Positions 1 to 8,208 of a stretch of DNA of 64,000 bases are shown here, piece by piece. The position numbers and the translations under genes are program-made. The notes under the pieces are model-generated. The model was not told the origin of the DNA, did not search any database, and was given only the letters and a program-made list of their open reading frames with translations. Origin of the DNA: Kiloniellaceae bacterium (GTDB lineage: Bacteria > Pseudomonadota > Alphaproteobacteria > Kiloniellales > J153); contig JAJFGN010000026.1 of the NCBI GenBank assembly GCA_021776115.1, forward strand, positions 34,437 through 98,436. Reading direction: 5' to 3'. Position 1 is the first letter of the stretch. Each line of letters opens with the position of its first letter.

Positions 1-835
1 GTTCTCACCGGATGGCCAGCGTCTCCTGACCGGAAATTACGACTCACGTTTACGCCTCTGGCGGGTCTCGGATGCTACGCTGCTACTGGAAGTTGGCGGC
101 CACGACTTTGGCGTCACGTCGCTTGCTTTCCTGCCCGATGGCAAGCGGGCCGTGTCGGTTTCGGTCGACAAGACGCTGCGTCTTTGGGATCTGGAAGCGG
201 GAGTCGAAATCGTCTCGCTGGCCGGTCACGAAGGGCCGGTTTTTGGGGTCACTGTTTCCACCGATGGCCGCTTCGCGGCCTCGGGCGGCGCCGACGACAC
301 GGTCATGGTGTGGAACCTGGAGACGCAGACCTTCGTCCGGGCCTTGTACGGACACGAGCAGCCCGTGTGGTCGCTGGCCTTCACGCCCGATGGGCGGCGT
401 CTCTTGTCCGCGGGGTCCGACGAAGTCGTGCGCATCTGGGACTTGGCGACGGGCGAGGAGATCGGCACCGACGGGTCGCGCCGTGTGGCCGCCGGCCCGG
501 CGGTACCGGTGGTCGAGGGCGCGGAGCGCGGCGCCGCCCTGTTCCGCCGCTGCGCGGTCTGCCATTCCTTGACGGCGGATGGCGCTAAGCGCGCCGGTCC
601 CACGCTTTATGGGGTCTTCGGGCGCCGTGCCGGTACGGTCGCGGGCTATAAATATTCCGACGCCCTGAAGAACAGCGATGTCGTTTGGAGCGAAGCCACC
701 ATCGATGCTTTGTTCGCGGAAGGGCCCCACGTCTACACACCCGGCAGCAAAATGCCGCTACAGCGCATGCCGCGGGACGAGGAAAGGGGAGACCTGATCG
801 CGTACTTGAAGCGTGTCACGGCGCCGGACCCGTAG
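1..835 (+). CDS. WD40-repeat protein fused to a C-terminal c-type cytochrome (5' end cut)
   Basis: The reading frame is open from base 2, so the gene starts left of the window. The visible 277 residues hold about three WD40 blades, each with an SPDG/LPDG-type turn and an LRLW, VMVW or VRIW strand, and then a monohaem cytochrome c domain. The haem site is CAVCH in the last 100 residues; the Met of PGSKMP is the likely distal ligand. WD40 blades form a propeller for protein contacts and the cytochrome carries electrons, probably in the periplasm. The signal sequence would be outside the window. The partner is unknown; a tiny membrane peptide gene follows 80 bases downstream on the same strand. 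Confidence 0.85.
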   Translation, partial: FSPDGQRLLTGNYDSRLRLWRVSDATLLLEVGGHDFGVTSLAFLPDGKRAVSVSVDKTLRLWDLEAGVEIVSLAGHEGPVFGVTVSTDGRFAASGGADDTVMVWNLETQTFVRALYGHEQPVWSLAFTPDGRRLLSAGSDEVVRIWDLATGEEIGTDGSRRVAAGPAVPVVEGAERGAALFRRCAVCHSLTADGAKRAGPTLYGVFGRRAGTVAGYKYSDALKNSDVVWSEATIDALFAEGPHVYTPGSKMPLQRMPRDEERGDLIAYLKRVTAPDP

Positions 836-915
836 CACGCGTCACCGCAGTTGGCGTCCCTGATTTTCTGTTATAAGAGAGATCGCGAAAGCAAAGGCCA
901 AACGGGAGAAATTAC

Positions 916-1038
916 ATGAAGGCATTCATCGCAGGGACGCTTGCTGCCGTTTTAATCGCCGTCGTTGCCGCGGTCACCTTGGACGCACTCGGCCTAACTT
1001 CGCAAAGCATGTATTCGACGGCGAACGTTCGGCAGTAG
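916..1038 (+). CDS. 40-residue single-pass membrane peptide
   Basis: A short frame opens with MKAFIAGTLAAVL and ends with NVRQ. Residues 4-22 are nearly all hydrophobic, giving one membrane helix or an uncleaved signal anchor, followed by a short polar tail with TSQSMYSTANV. A Shine-Dalgarno-like GGGAGA sits about six bases before the ATG. It lies 80 bases after the WD40-cytochrome gene on the same strand, so co-transcription is likely. It is too short for most automatic calling. I do not know its function; an accessory subunit of a membrane redox complex is only a guess. Confidence 0.65.
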   Translation: MKAFIAGTLAAVLIAVVAAVTLDALGLTSQSMYSTANVRQ

Positions 1039-1058
1039 GGCTCACGCCCTTATTCTGT
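1037..1058 (+). terminator. weak candidate terminator after the small peptide gene
   Basis: AGGGC-TCAC-GCCCT forms a five-base-pair stem that overlaps the stop codon and is followed by TATTCTGT. The stem is short and the T-run is broken, so this is a weak call. Confidence 0.3.
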
Positions 1059-1168
1059 AGCGTCGGCCGCGCGCAGGATCGCTAATGCTTAGTCGTCGCC
1101 AATCGCTTCCGCTGCCAAGAGCCCCTGTGCATCGCGCACGCCCCGTCTTGTCGGTTTTTGGGTGGGCG

Positions 1169-3934
1169 TTATTCCGCTGCCGCGGCATGAAGCGCCTCGA
1201 TGCGCGCGGCACAGAACTTGAATTCCGGAATCTTGCCATAAGGATCGAGTTGCGGATTGGTTAGCACGTTCGCGGCCGCCTCGGCGAAACAGAAGGGAAT
1301 GAAAACCATGCCCTGCGGGACCTCGTTGTCCTGACGTACTTTGATCGCGATCTGGCCGCGTCGTGTGGTGACGGAAATCATGTCGCCGGGCGCGACACCC
1401 AGGTTATCCACATCGCGCCGGTTGAGCAGGGCGACGGCTTCCGGCTCCAAGGAGTCGAGTGTCGTGGCCCGGCGGGTCATGGCGCCGGTGTGCCAGTGTT
1501 CGAGCATGCGTCCGGTCGTGAGCACCATTGGGTACTCTTGGTCCGGCAGCTCGTCCGGCGGCACTAGGTCGGTCGGCACAATGCGGCCACGACCGTTCTC
1601 GGTCGGGAAGCCATCGCCGAAAAGTATTTCGTTGCCCGGCCGATCCGGTGCGTCGCAGGGATAGGTGACAGCGTCCTCGCGCTCCAGGCGCTCCCAGGTG
1701 ATGTTGTCGAGCGAGGGCATGATCCGCGTCATCTCGGCGAAGACATCCTTGGGATGCGTATAGCGCCAATCCAGGCCGATCCGTTTGGCGATATCTTGAA
1801 TCAATGCCCAGTCCTGGCGCGCCTCGCCCGGCGGATCGAAGGCCGCCCGGACGATCTGAACCTGGCGATTGGTATTTGTGAAGGTGCCCCATTTCTCGGC
1901 CGCCGCCGAGGCCGGCAGAACCACATCGGCATGCCAGGCGGTCTCGGTCAGGAATATGTCCTGCACCACCAGATGCTCGAGCTTGGCCAGCGCGGTGCGC
2001 GCATGTTGCTGATCCGGATCGGACATCGCTGGATTTTCGCCCATGATGTACATGGCCTTGATCTGATCGTCGAGGATCGCGTTGACGATCTCCACGACTG
2101 TGAGCCCACGTTTAGGGTCGAGTTCCGTGCCCCAGAAGTCCTCGTACTCCAGGCGCACTTCTGCGGACTCGACTGAGCGGTAATCGGGATAGACGATCGG
2201 AATCAAGCCGGCGTCGGAGGCGCCCTGCACATTGTTCTGGCCGCGCAGGGGATGCAGGCCGGTACCCGGCCGGCCGACCTGACCGGTGATGAGGGAGAGC
2301 GAGATCAGGCAGCGCGCGTTGTCCGTGCCGTGCACGTGCTGCGAGATCCCCATACCCCAAAAAATGATCGAGGTTCGCGCCGTGGCGTAGATGCGCGCAA
2401 CCTCGCGAATGGTCGCGGCGTCGATACCGCAAACCTCCGCCATCTTCTCCGGGCTGAAGGCTTTAATCCGTTCCTTCAACGCCTCGAAGCCTTCGGTATT
2501 GGCCTGTATGTACTGCTCGTCCGTCAGGCCTTCCTCGATAATGGTGTGGATCATGGCGTTTAGGAGCGCCACGTCCTGGCCTGGCTTGAACTGCAGCATG
2601 TGGGTCGCATAACGCGCCAGGTTCTGGCGGCGCGGGTCGATCACGATCAGCTTGGCGCCACGTTGCGCCGCGTTCTTAAGGAAGGTCGCGGCGACTGGGT
2701 GGTTTTGCGCCGGCCGCGCGCCGATGACGACGATGCATTCCGCGTCCTTGGCCGCCATGAAGGGGGCGGTCACGGCGCCCGAACCGATCCCCTCCATCAA
2801 GGCCGCGACGGAGGAGGCGTGGCACAGCCGCGTGCAATGATCGACGTTGTTGGTATGAAACCCGGTACGCACCAGCTTCTGAAACAGGTACGCCTCTTCA
2901 TTGGTGCCTTTGGCGGAGCCGAAACCGGCCAATCCCGGTCCGCCGTTGCGTTCGATAACTTTCGTCAAGCCCGCCGCCGCCTTATCCAGCGCTTCGTCCC
3001 AACTTGCCTCGCGGAAGTGAGTCCAGGGGTTCGCCGGATCGATCTGAATATCGCCCGACTTCGGCGCATCGTCGCGCCGGATCAGGGGCTTGGTCAGACG
3101 GTGCGGGTGCGAGATGTAGTCGAAACCGAAACGCCCCTTCACGCAAAGGCGGTTCTGGTTCGCTGGCCCGGCGCGGCCATCGACATAGAGGATCTTGTCG
3201 TCCTTGATGTTCAGCTTGACCTGACAACCGACGCCGCAATAGGGGCAGACGGTATCGACCGAGCGGTCCTCATATTCGGTGCGAGTGCCGGCATCGTCCA
3301 GCAAGCTGGCTTCCATCAACGCGCCGGTCGGGCAGGCTTGCACGCATTCGCCGCAGGCGACGCAGGTGCTCTCGCCCATGGGGTTGTCGAAGTCGAAGAC
3401 GACTTTGGAGCCGTGGCCGCGAAACGCCATGCCGATGACGTCGTTGGCCTGGACCTCCCGGCAAGCGCGCACACACAAGGTGCAATTGATGCAGGCATCC
3501 AGATTGACACGCATGGCGCTGTGGCTGGAATCGGGCGCGTGTTTCTCGGCCGCCGGAAAGCGGCTTTCGCTGACATCGACCTTGTCGGCCCAGGTCCAAA
3601 ATTTCGACTCCGGATCGTGCGCGGTGGCGCGTTCCGGCTGGTCCGCGACGAGAAGTTCGAAAACCATCGCACGGGACTTCTTGGCCCGCTCACTGGCCGT
3701 GAGCACTTTCATGCCCGCGCTTGGCGTCCGAATACAAGACGCGGCCAATACGCGCTCACCCTCGACTTCGACCATACAACTCCGGCAGTTGCCGTCAGGG
3801 CGATAGCCGGGCTCCGGCGAATAGCACAGGTGCGGAATCTCGACGCCTTGGCGTTGCGCGACCTGCCAGATCGTCTCACCCGGCGCCGCCTCGACCTCTT
3901 GGCCGTTCAGAGTAAAAGTAATCGCGCCACTCAT
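1169..3934 (-). CDS. fdsA: NAD-dependent formate dehydrogenase, molybdenum catalytic (alpha) subunit
   Basis: 921 residues. It oxidises formate to CO2 at a bis-MGD molybdenum centre and passes electrons through iron-sulfur clusters to the FdsB flavin. An N-terminal [2Fe-2S] domain has Cys37, 50, 53 and 67. Two ferredoxin-type 4Fe-4S motifs follow (CINCTLCVRAC and CVACGECVQAC), then the CPYCGVGC cluster that opens the molybdopterin domain. The active-site residue appears to be Cys in RLCHASS, not selenocysteine. The ATG at 3934 is chosen because it overlaps the fdsB stop (ATGA) and starts the ferredoxin domain; the frame is open upstream but reads as an fdsB shadow. The usual accessory genes fdsC/fdhD and fdsD are not found downstream. 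Confidence 0.93.
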   Translation of the reverse strand: MSGAITFTLNGQEVEAAPGETIWQVAQRQGVEIPHLCYSPEPGYRPDGNCRSCMVEVEGERVLAASCIRTPSAGMKVLTASERAKKSRAMVFELLVADQPERATAHDPESKFWTWADKVDVSESRFPAAEKHAPDSSHSAMRVNLDACINCTLCVRACREVQANDVIGMAFRGHGSKVVFDFDNPMGESTCVACGECVQACPTGALMEASLLDDAGTRTEYEDRSVDTVCPYCGVGCQVKLNIKDDKILYVDGRAGPANQNRLCVKGRFGFDYISHPHRLTKPLIRRDDAPKSGDIQIDPANPWTHFREASWDEALDKAAAGLTKVIERNGGPGLAGFGSAKGTNEEAYLFQKLVRTGFHTNNVDHCTRLCHASSVAALMEGIGSGAVTAPFMAAKDAECIVVIGARPAQNHPVAATFLKNAAQRGAKLIVIDPRRQNLARYATHMLQFKPGQDVALLNAMIHTIIEEGLTDEQYIQANTEGFEALKERIKAFSPEKMAEVCGIDAATIREVARIYATARTSIIFWGMGISQHVHGTDNARCLISLSLITGQVGRPGTGLHPLRGQNNVQGASDAGLIPIVYPDYRSVESAEVRLEYEDFWGTELDPKRGLTVVEIVNAILDDQIKAMYIMGENPAMSDPDQQHARTALAKLEHLVVQDIFLTETAWHADVVLPASAAAEKWGTFTNTNRQVQIVRAAFDPPGEARQDWALIQDIAKRIGLDWRYTHPKDVFAEMTRIMPSLDNITWERLEREDAVTYPCDAPDRPGNEILFGDGFPTENGRGRIVPTDLVPPDELPDQEYPMVLTTGRMLEHWHTGAMTRRATTLDSLEPEAVALLNRRDVDNLGVAPGDMISVTTRRGQIAIKVRQDNEVPQGMVFIPFCFAEAAANVLTNPQLDPYGKIPEFKFCAARIEALHAAAAE

Positions 3935-5646
3935 GCCAGATCCTCCGGGAAATGCTTCAGCACACTTAGCAAAGGATTGGGCGCCGCTTGGCCGAGGCCG
4001 CAAATCGAGGCGTCGGCCATGACACCGGCAAGCTCCTCGAGTAAGGGTCTGTCCCAGGCGCTTTCGGACATCAGCTTGACCGCCTTCTCGGTGCCGTTGC
4101 GGCAGGGCGTGCACTGGCCGCAACTCTCGTCCTCGAAAAAGCGCATGAGGTTGAGCGCTACCGCCTTCACGTCGTCCTTGTCGGACAGGATAACCACGGC
4201 GTGCGAGCCGACTAAGCAGCCGAGATGTTCCAGCTTGCCGAAATCGAGTGGGATATCGGCCATGCTCGCGGGCAGGATACCGCCCGAGGCGCCGCCCGGC
4301 AGATAGCCCTTGAAGGTATGCCCTTCGGCCATACCGCCGCAGTAATCGTCGATCAATTGCCGCACCGTGATGCCGGCCGGCGTGAGCTTCATGCCCGGGT
4401 TCTCGACCCGGCCGGAGACCGAGTAGCTGCGTAAGCCCTTGCTGTCGCCCGCGCCCTGGTCCGCGAACCATGCGGTGCCTTGGGTGAGGATCGATGGGAC
4501 CCAGAACAGGGTCTCGACGTTATTGACCAAGGTCGGGCGGCCGAAGAGTCCGACCTGGGCGACGTAGGGCGGTCGGTGGCGCGGGAGGCCCCGCTTGCCT
4601 TCGATCGATTCGATCATCGCCGATTCTTCGCCACAGATGTAGGCGCCGGCGCCACGGCGCAAATGCAGCTTGGTGTGTGGCGATAGGCCCGCGTCCTCCA
4701 GGGCCTCGATCTCCTGCCGCAAGATTTCGCGGGCCGCCGGGTATTCGTCGCGCAGATAGATATAGACGTCTTTGGCCTCGACCGCCCAGGCGCCGATCAG
4801 GGTACCTTCCAGAAACTGATGCGGTTTGGACTCGAGGTAATAGCGGTCCTTGAAGGTGCCCGGCTCGCCCTCGTCGGCGTTAACCGCCATCAGGCGCGGG
4901 CCCGCTTCGGCCCGCACCAGGCCCCACTTGCGCCCGGTCGGGAAGCCAGCGCCACCCAGGCCGCGCAAGCCGGAATCCGATAAAGCTTCGATGACCTTTT
5001 CGACCGGCCGGGCGCCGCTCAGGCAGTCTTTCAGGCAGGCATAGCCATCCGCGGCCCGGTAGGCTTCCAGGTCTTGATACTCGGGGATATGCGGATGTGT
5101 GTGCCCGCCCTGGACCGCCTCGGTCAGGTTTTCCAGGCTAGCGCGATCGACATGGTTATGGCCGACTTCAGCCACGGGGGCGCAGACGCAGCGGCCCATG
5201 CAGGGCGCGGGCAGGACACGCACCTCGGCACCCAGGCGGGCCGGCAGGTCCTTCAACAGTTTCCGCGCACCCATTAATTCGCACGTCAGGCTGTCGCAAA
5301 CCCGGATCGTGACTGCCGGTGGGGCGGACTCGCCGTCCAGCACGATATCGAAATGGGCATAAAACGACGCCACTTCGAACACCTCGGCCATCGGCAGTTT
5401 CATTTCCAGGGCCAGCGCCTGCAAATGATCTGCGGACAGGTGGCCGTAGCGATCCTGAATTAAGTGTAGGAATTCGATCAGCAGATCACGCTCGCGCGGC
5501 CGCCCGGTGAGGAGCGCGCGAACCCGCGGGCGCGCATCGGGATCGAGTTGCCGGCCCTTGGGAAACGCGGGCGCCTTCCGCCGGCCGGAGCCGGGATGGA
5601 TCTTTCGTTCCAAAGGCTGCTCGCCTTGTCCAACACCCTCAGCCAT
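3931..5646 (-). CDS. fdsB: NAD-dependent formate dehydrogenase, fused gamma/beta (FdsG-FdsB, NuoE-NuoF-like) subunit
   Basis: 571 residues in two parts. Residues 40-160 are a thioredoxin-like NuoE/FdsG domain with the [2Fe-2S] ligands Cys117, 122, 149 and 153. Residues from about 200 on are NuoF/FdsB: the GLGGAGFPTGRKW loop for FMN/NADH, then the 4Fe-4S motif ESCGQCTPCRNG with a further Cys in SICGLGQ. It takes electrons from FdsA and reduces NAD+ in the cytoplasm. In many alphaproteobacteria these are two genes; here they are one frame. The stop overlaps the fdsA start by four bases, so the two genes are translationally coupled. Confidence 0.9.
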   Translation of the reverse strand: MAEGVGQGEQPLERKIHPGSGRRKAPAFPKGRQLDPDARPRVRALLTGRPRERDLLIEFLHLIQDRYGHLSADHLQALALEMKLPMAEVFEVASFYAHFDIVLDGESAPPAVTIRVCDSLTCELMGARKLLKDLPARLGAEVRVLPAPCMGRCVCAPVAEVGHNHVDRASLENLTEAVQGGHTHPHIPEYQDLEAYRAADGYACLKDCLSGARPVEKVIEALSDSGLRGLGGAGFPTGRKWGLVRAEAGPRLMAVNADEGEPGTFKDRYYLESKPHQFLEGTLIGAWAVEAKDVYIYLRDEYPAAREILRQEIEALEDAGLSPHTKLHLRRGAGAYICGEESAMIESIEGKRGLPRHRPPYVAQVGLFGRPTLVNNVETLFWVPSILTQGTAWFADQGAGDSKGLRSYSVSGRVENPGMKLTPAGITVRQLIDDYCGGMAEGHTFKGYLPGGASGGILPASMADIPLDFGKLEHLGCLVGSHAVVILSDKDDVKAVALNLMRFFEDESCGQCTPCRNGTEKAVKLMSESAWDRPLLEELAGVMADASICGLGQAAPNPLLSVLKHFPEDLA

Positions 5647-5771
5647 ACCTGCCGCTTCGTCCTTTTTTGTATGATTTCGCCTAGAGCCCTTGCCTTCGCC
5701 TCAGACGAGCCACTCTAAACGGCCCGCAGAACCGGGCTCAACCCATTGTCGGGTATGGTTTTTCGCCGTTC

Positions 5772-5948
5772 CTAACCGGCCGGATCTTCGATCGCCTCCA
5801 AGGCCACGTGCTCAATGTTGATCAGTACCTTTCCGGCATGCTCGAAGTTCACTGTCACCCGCGCACCAATAGCCGATTGAACCTGGCCGATTCCCCACTC
5901 GGGCCGCGCGGGATGACGGACCCTCTGGCCGGGAAATAAGTCTCCCAT
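5772..5948 (-). CDS. DUF3553 small protein
   Basis: 58 residues beginning MGDLFPGQRVRHPARPEWG. The pattern VRHP..P.WG.GQVQS followed by VTVNFEHAGK is typical of the DUF3553 family, short beta-rich proteins common in alphaproteobacteria and of unknown role. The ATG at 5948 is preferred to the one at 5984 because AAGGA lies about nine bases upstream and the conserved region starts there. It is on the same strand as the fds genes, 125 bases ahead of them; a joint transcript is possible but not shown. Confidence 0.78.
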   Translation of the reverse strand: MGDLFPGQRVRHPARPEWGIGQVQSAIGARVTVNFEHAGKVLINIEHVALEAIEDPAG

Positions 5949-6307
5949 CACGCCAGATCCTTCGCCTTTAGCAGCTGACAGCATCTTGGCAAAGCGGCGG
6001 GATACGGTGCCAGCCGCTTTCTGGCATATCGTATACCACGGTATGGGGAGGGAACAACGACAATGCCTCTCTAACCTTCAGAACTGTGCCCCTGTCGGCC
6101 CGGCCGGGGTCCGACAAAATTTAGCGCCAAGGGCGCGGCCAAGTACGGCCTGGCTTTCCCGCCGAGCAAGATGCTGTATAACCTGCCTCCGGCGGGGGAG
6201 GCGTCCCATCATCGACACTTAACAGTACCGCAACGACAAGTGGCTTATGCCTCAAGGCGGCGTAGCCGAGACCGATATGGAAGATCGCGGGAGGAAACGA
6301 GGACGAC
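5949..6307. other. intergenic region between the DUF3553 gene and chpT (divergent)
   Basis: About 360 bases with no credible gene. It must hold the two divergent promoters, but no clear -35/-10, sigma-54 or CtrA site was found. It contains a short ATACC-AC-GGTAT inverted repeat at 6033-6044 and a GCCTCC/GGAGGC hairpin near 6186-6203 without a T-run. Confidence 0.5.
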
Positions 6308-6964
6308 ATGGACGTGCTTATCGATTTGAGGGTGATAGAGCTTCTGTCATCGCGGCTGTGCCACGATCTTGTGGGGCCGGTCGGCGCCGTCAATAACGGG
6401 CTGGAGCTCCTGGAGGACGGCATGGATGACATGGGGCCGGACGCCCTGAAACTGGCGGCGGACAGCGGCGCGCGGGCGGCGCGGGCCCTGCAGTATTTTC
6501 GCTTCGCCTACGGCATGGCCGGCTCCAGGGTTGGTGGCAATCTCGACGAATTGCGCGACCTATCCGGCAATTTCTTCAGTAGTGAGAAGCTCACCCTAGC
6601 GTGGCCAAGCGAGGGGGTTCCTAATGAGATACCCGAGGATCTGGGTAAGCTGCTCCTCAACATGCTCTTACTAGGGGCGGAGGCGCTGCCCATGGGCGGA
6701 AATTTGGCCGTCCAGATCGCCGCCGGTGAAGGCGATCTGCGCGTCGGCGTGGTGGCGTCGGGAGACCGGGCCGCGCTGCGGGATGAGGCCCGACCGGCTC
6801 TAGCCGTGGGCGCTAAACCCGATGACCTGACGCCGCGCAACGTACAGGGCTACTTCACGTGCCGGATCGCCGAACGCATGGGCGGTGCCATCGCCGTCGA
6901 TGAAGGCACGGCCGGGACCGTGAACTTTTCGGCCACATTACCGGTCCAATCCGCGGCTTCCTAA
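6308..6964 (+). CDS. chpT: histidine phosphotransferase ChpT
   Basis: 218 residues. In Caulobacter, ChpT takes phosphate from the kinase CckA and passes it to CtrA and CpdR. The N-terminal helix carries the family motif LSSRLCHDLVGPVGA; His19 is the expected phosphorylated residue. The rest resembles a degenerate kinase ATPase fold that binds the receiver, ending in GYFTCRIAERMGGAI. An AGGA sequence lies about nine bases before the ATG. ctrA, its expected target, is in the same window at 16.2-16.9 kb, and sciP, flbD and fliX complete the local CtrA-linked set. Confidence 0.88.
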   Translation: MDVLIDLRVIELLSSRLCHDLVGPVGAVNNGLELLEDGMDDMGPDALKLAADSGARAARALQYFRFAYGMAGSRVGGNLDELRDLSGNFFSSEKLTLAWPSEGVPNEIPEDLGKLLLNMLLLGAEALPMGGNLAVQIAAGEGDLRVGVVASGDRAALRDEARPALAVGAKPDDLTPRNVQGYFTCRIAERMGGAIAVDEGTAGTVNFSATLPVQSAAS

Positions 6965-7034
6965 AATGTGTGGGGAAACCCGCCACCGCAAACTTAAACC
7001 CTTGACGCCCTAGGGTCTCTCAGGGTAGTTTTGT

Positions 7035-7055
7035 TGCGAATGAGTTGCAATCGCA
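7035..7055. promoter_or_regulatory. possible Fur/iron-responsive operator upstream of the iron-binding protein gene
   Basis: TGCGA and TCGCA are perfect five-base arms around an 11-base centre; seven of ten position pairs in the 21-base site are symmetric. It lies 79 bases before the start of the iron-type substrate-binding gene, where a Fur-family repressor would be expected. Identification rests on symmetry and context only. Confidence 0.35.
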
Positions 7056-7133
7056 TATTGGAATTGTGAGCCACGTGGCCAAGTCTCGGCCCCGCAGTGG
7101 CTTGAGTTCCGATTTGTCAGGAAGGAACGATCG

Positions 7134-8168
7134 ATGAAACCAACTTTACGCGCCTTGGGCATGACCTTGAGTTTGACAGGGATGGCCTTAGCCTTTGGCA
7201 CACCCGCGAGTGCGGCCGAGGTGCTGAACGTCTACACCTCACGTCACTATCAGACCGATGAAGCACTCTATCAGGGTTTCACGGAGCAAACTGGCATCGA
7301 GATCAATCGGATCGAAGGCAAGGGCAACGCTTTGATCGAGCGGCTCAAGAGCGAAGGCGCTAACAGTCCCGCCGACGTCTTGATTACCGTCGACGTCGCC
7401 ATGCTATGGCGTGCCGACCAGGCCAAGCTGTTTCAGGAGACTCGTTCAAGTATTCTGGAGAAACGGGTTCCCGAGAATATGCGCCACCCGAAGGGGCGCT
7501 GGTTCGGTCTATCCAAACGCGCGCGGCTCATTTTTTATAACAAGGACATGGTCAAGCCCGGCGATATCTCCACCTACGAGGATCTGGCCGATCCAAAATG
7601 GCGCGGTAAAGTCTGCATCCGCTCAAGCGGTAATGTTTACAATCTGTCGTTGCTGGGCTCGATCATCGCCGCGAGGGGGGAGGCGGCAGCGGAGGAATGG
7701 GCCACGGGGGTCGTCGCCAATTTCGCACGCGATCCTCAAGGCGGCGACACCGACCAAATTCGGGCTACGGCCGCGGGCCAATGCGCCATCTCGGTCGCGA
7801 ACTCCTACTATTATGTGCGCTTGCTTTCGAGCGCCAAAGAGTCCGATAGAAAAGTCGCCGCATCGGTCGGTGTCGTGTTCCCGAACCAGGACGACCGAGG
7901 CACGCACGTCAACGTCTCAGGCGCCGGGGTGTTAGCCAGCGCCAAGCATACCGACGCGGCCATCCGCTTCATCGAATACCTGACCAGTGAGGTAGCGCAG
8001 CTTGCTTTTGCCAATGGCAACAATGAATACCCGATTCTCGAGGGTGTCGCGGCCAAGCCGGAGCTCACCGCACTAGGCCTGTTCAAACAAGACACGGTCA
8101 GCATCGCCTCGCTAGGCGAGAATCAACCTCTGGCGCAGAGAGTCTTCGATCGAGCGGGCTGGAAATAG
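7134..8168 (+). CDS. fbpA: Fe(III) ABC transporter, periplasmic substrate-binding protein (FbpA/FutA type)
   Basis: 344 residues with a clear signal peptide (hydrophobic residues 8-22, then PASAAE with cleavage after ASA). The mature start LNVYTSRHYQTDEAL is typical of the FbpA/FutA/AfuA group, which bind ferric iron through tyrosines. A tyrosine pair is visible in VANSYYYVRLL in the right part of the protein. Other landmarks are LITVDVAMLWRADQA and RGTHVNVSGAGV. It is convergent with the matching permease gene, 40 bases away. A Fur-like palindrome lies upstream. No gene for the ATP-binding subunit is in the window. Confidence 0.88.
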   Translation: MKPTLRALGMTLSLTGMALAFGTPASAAEVLNVYTSRHYQTDEALYQGFTEQTGIEINRIEGKGNALIERLKSEGANSPADVLITVDVAMLWRADQAKLFQETRSSILEKRVPENMRHPKGRWFGLSKRARLIFYNKDMVKPGDISTYEDLADPKWRGKVCIRSSGNVYNLSLLGSIIAARGEAAAEEWATGVVANFARDPQGGDTDQIRATAAGQCAISVANSYYYVRLLSSAKESDRKVAASVGVVFPNQDDRGTHVNVSGAGVLASAKHTDAAIRFIEYLTSEVAQLAFANGNNEYPILEGVAAKPELTALGLFKQDTVSIASLGENQPLAQRVFDRAGWK

Positions 8169-8208
8169 ACGGCGGTTTTTCCCTACGCAGAACTTTGGCT
8201 GCGAGGCT

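Noticed and set aside
2600..4306. Plus-strand open frame of 568 codons opposite fdsA and fdsB
   Set aside because: Entirely antisense to two well-supported genes; its residues are Arg/Ala/Gly/Leu-rich as expected from GC-rich complement and match no family.
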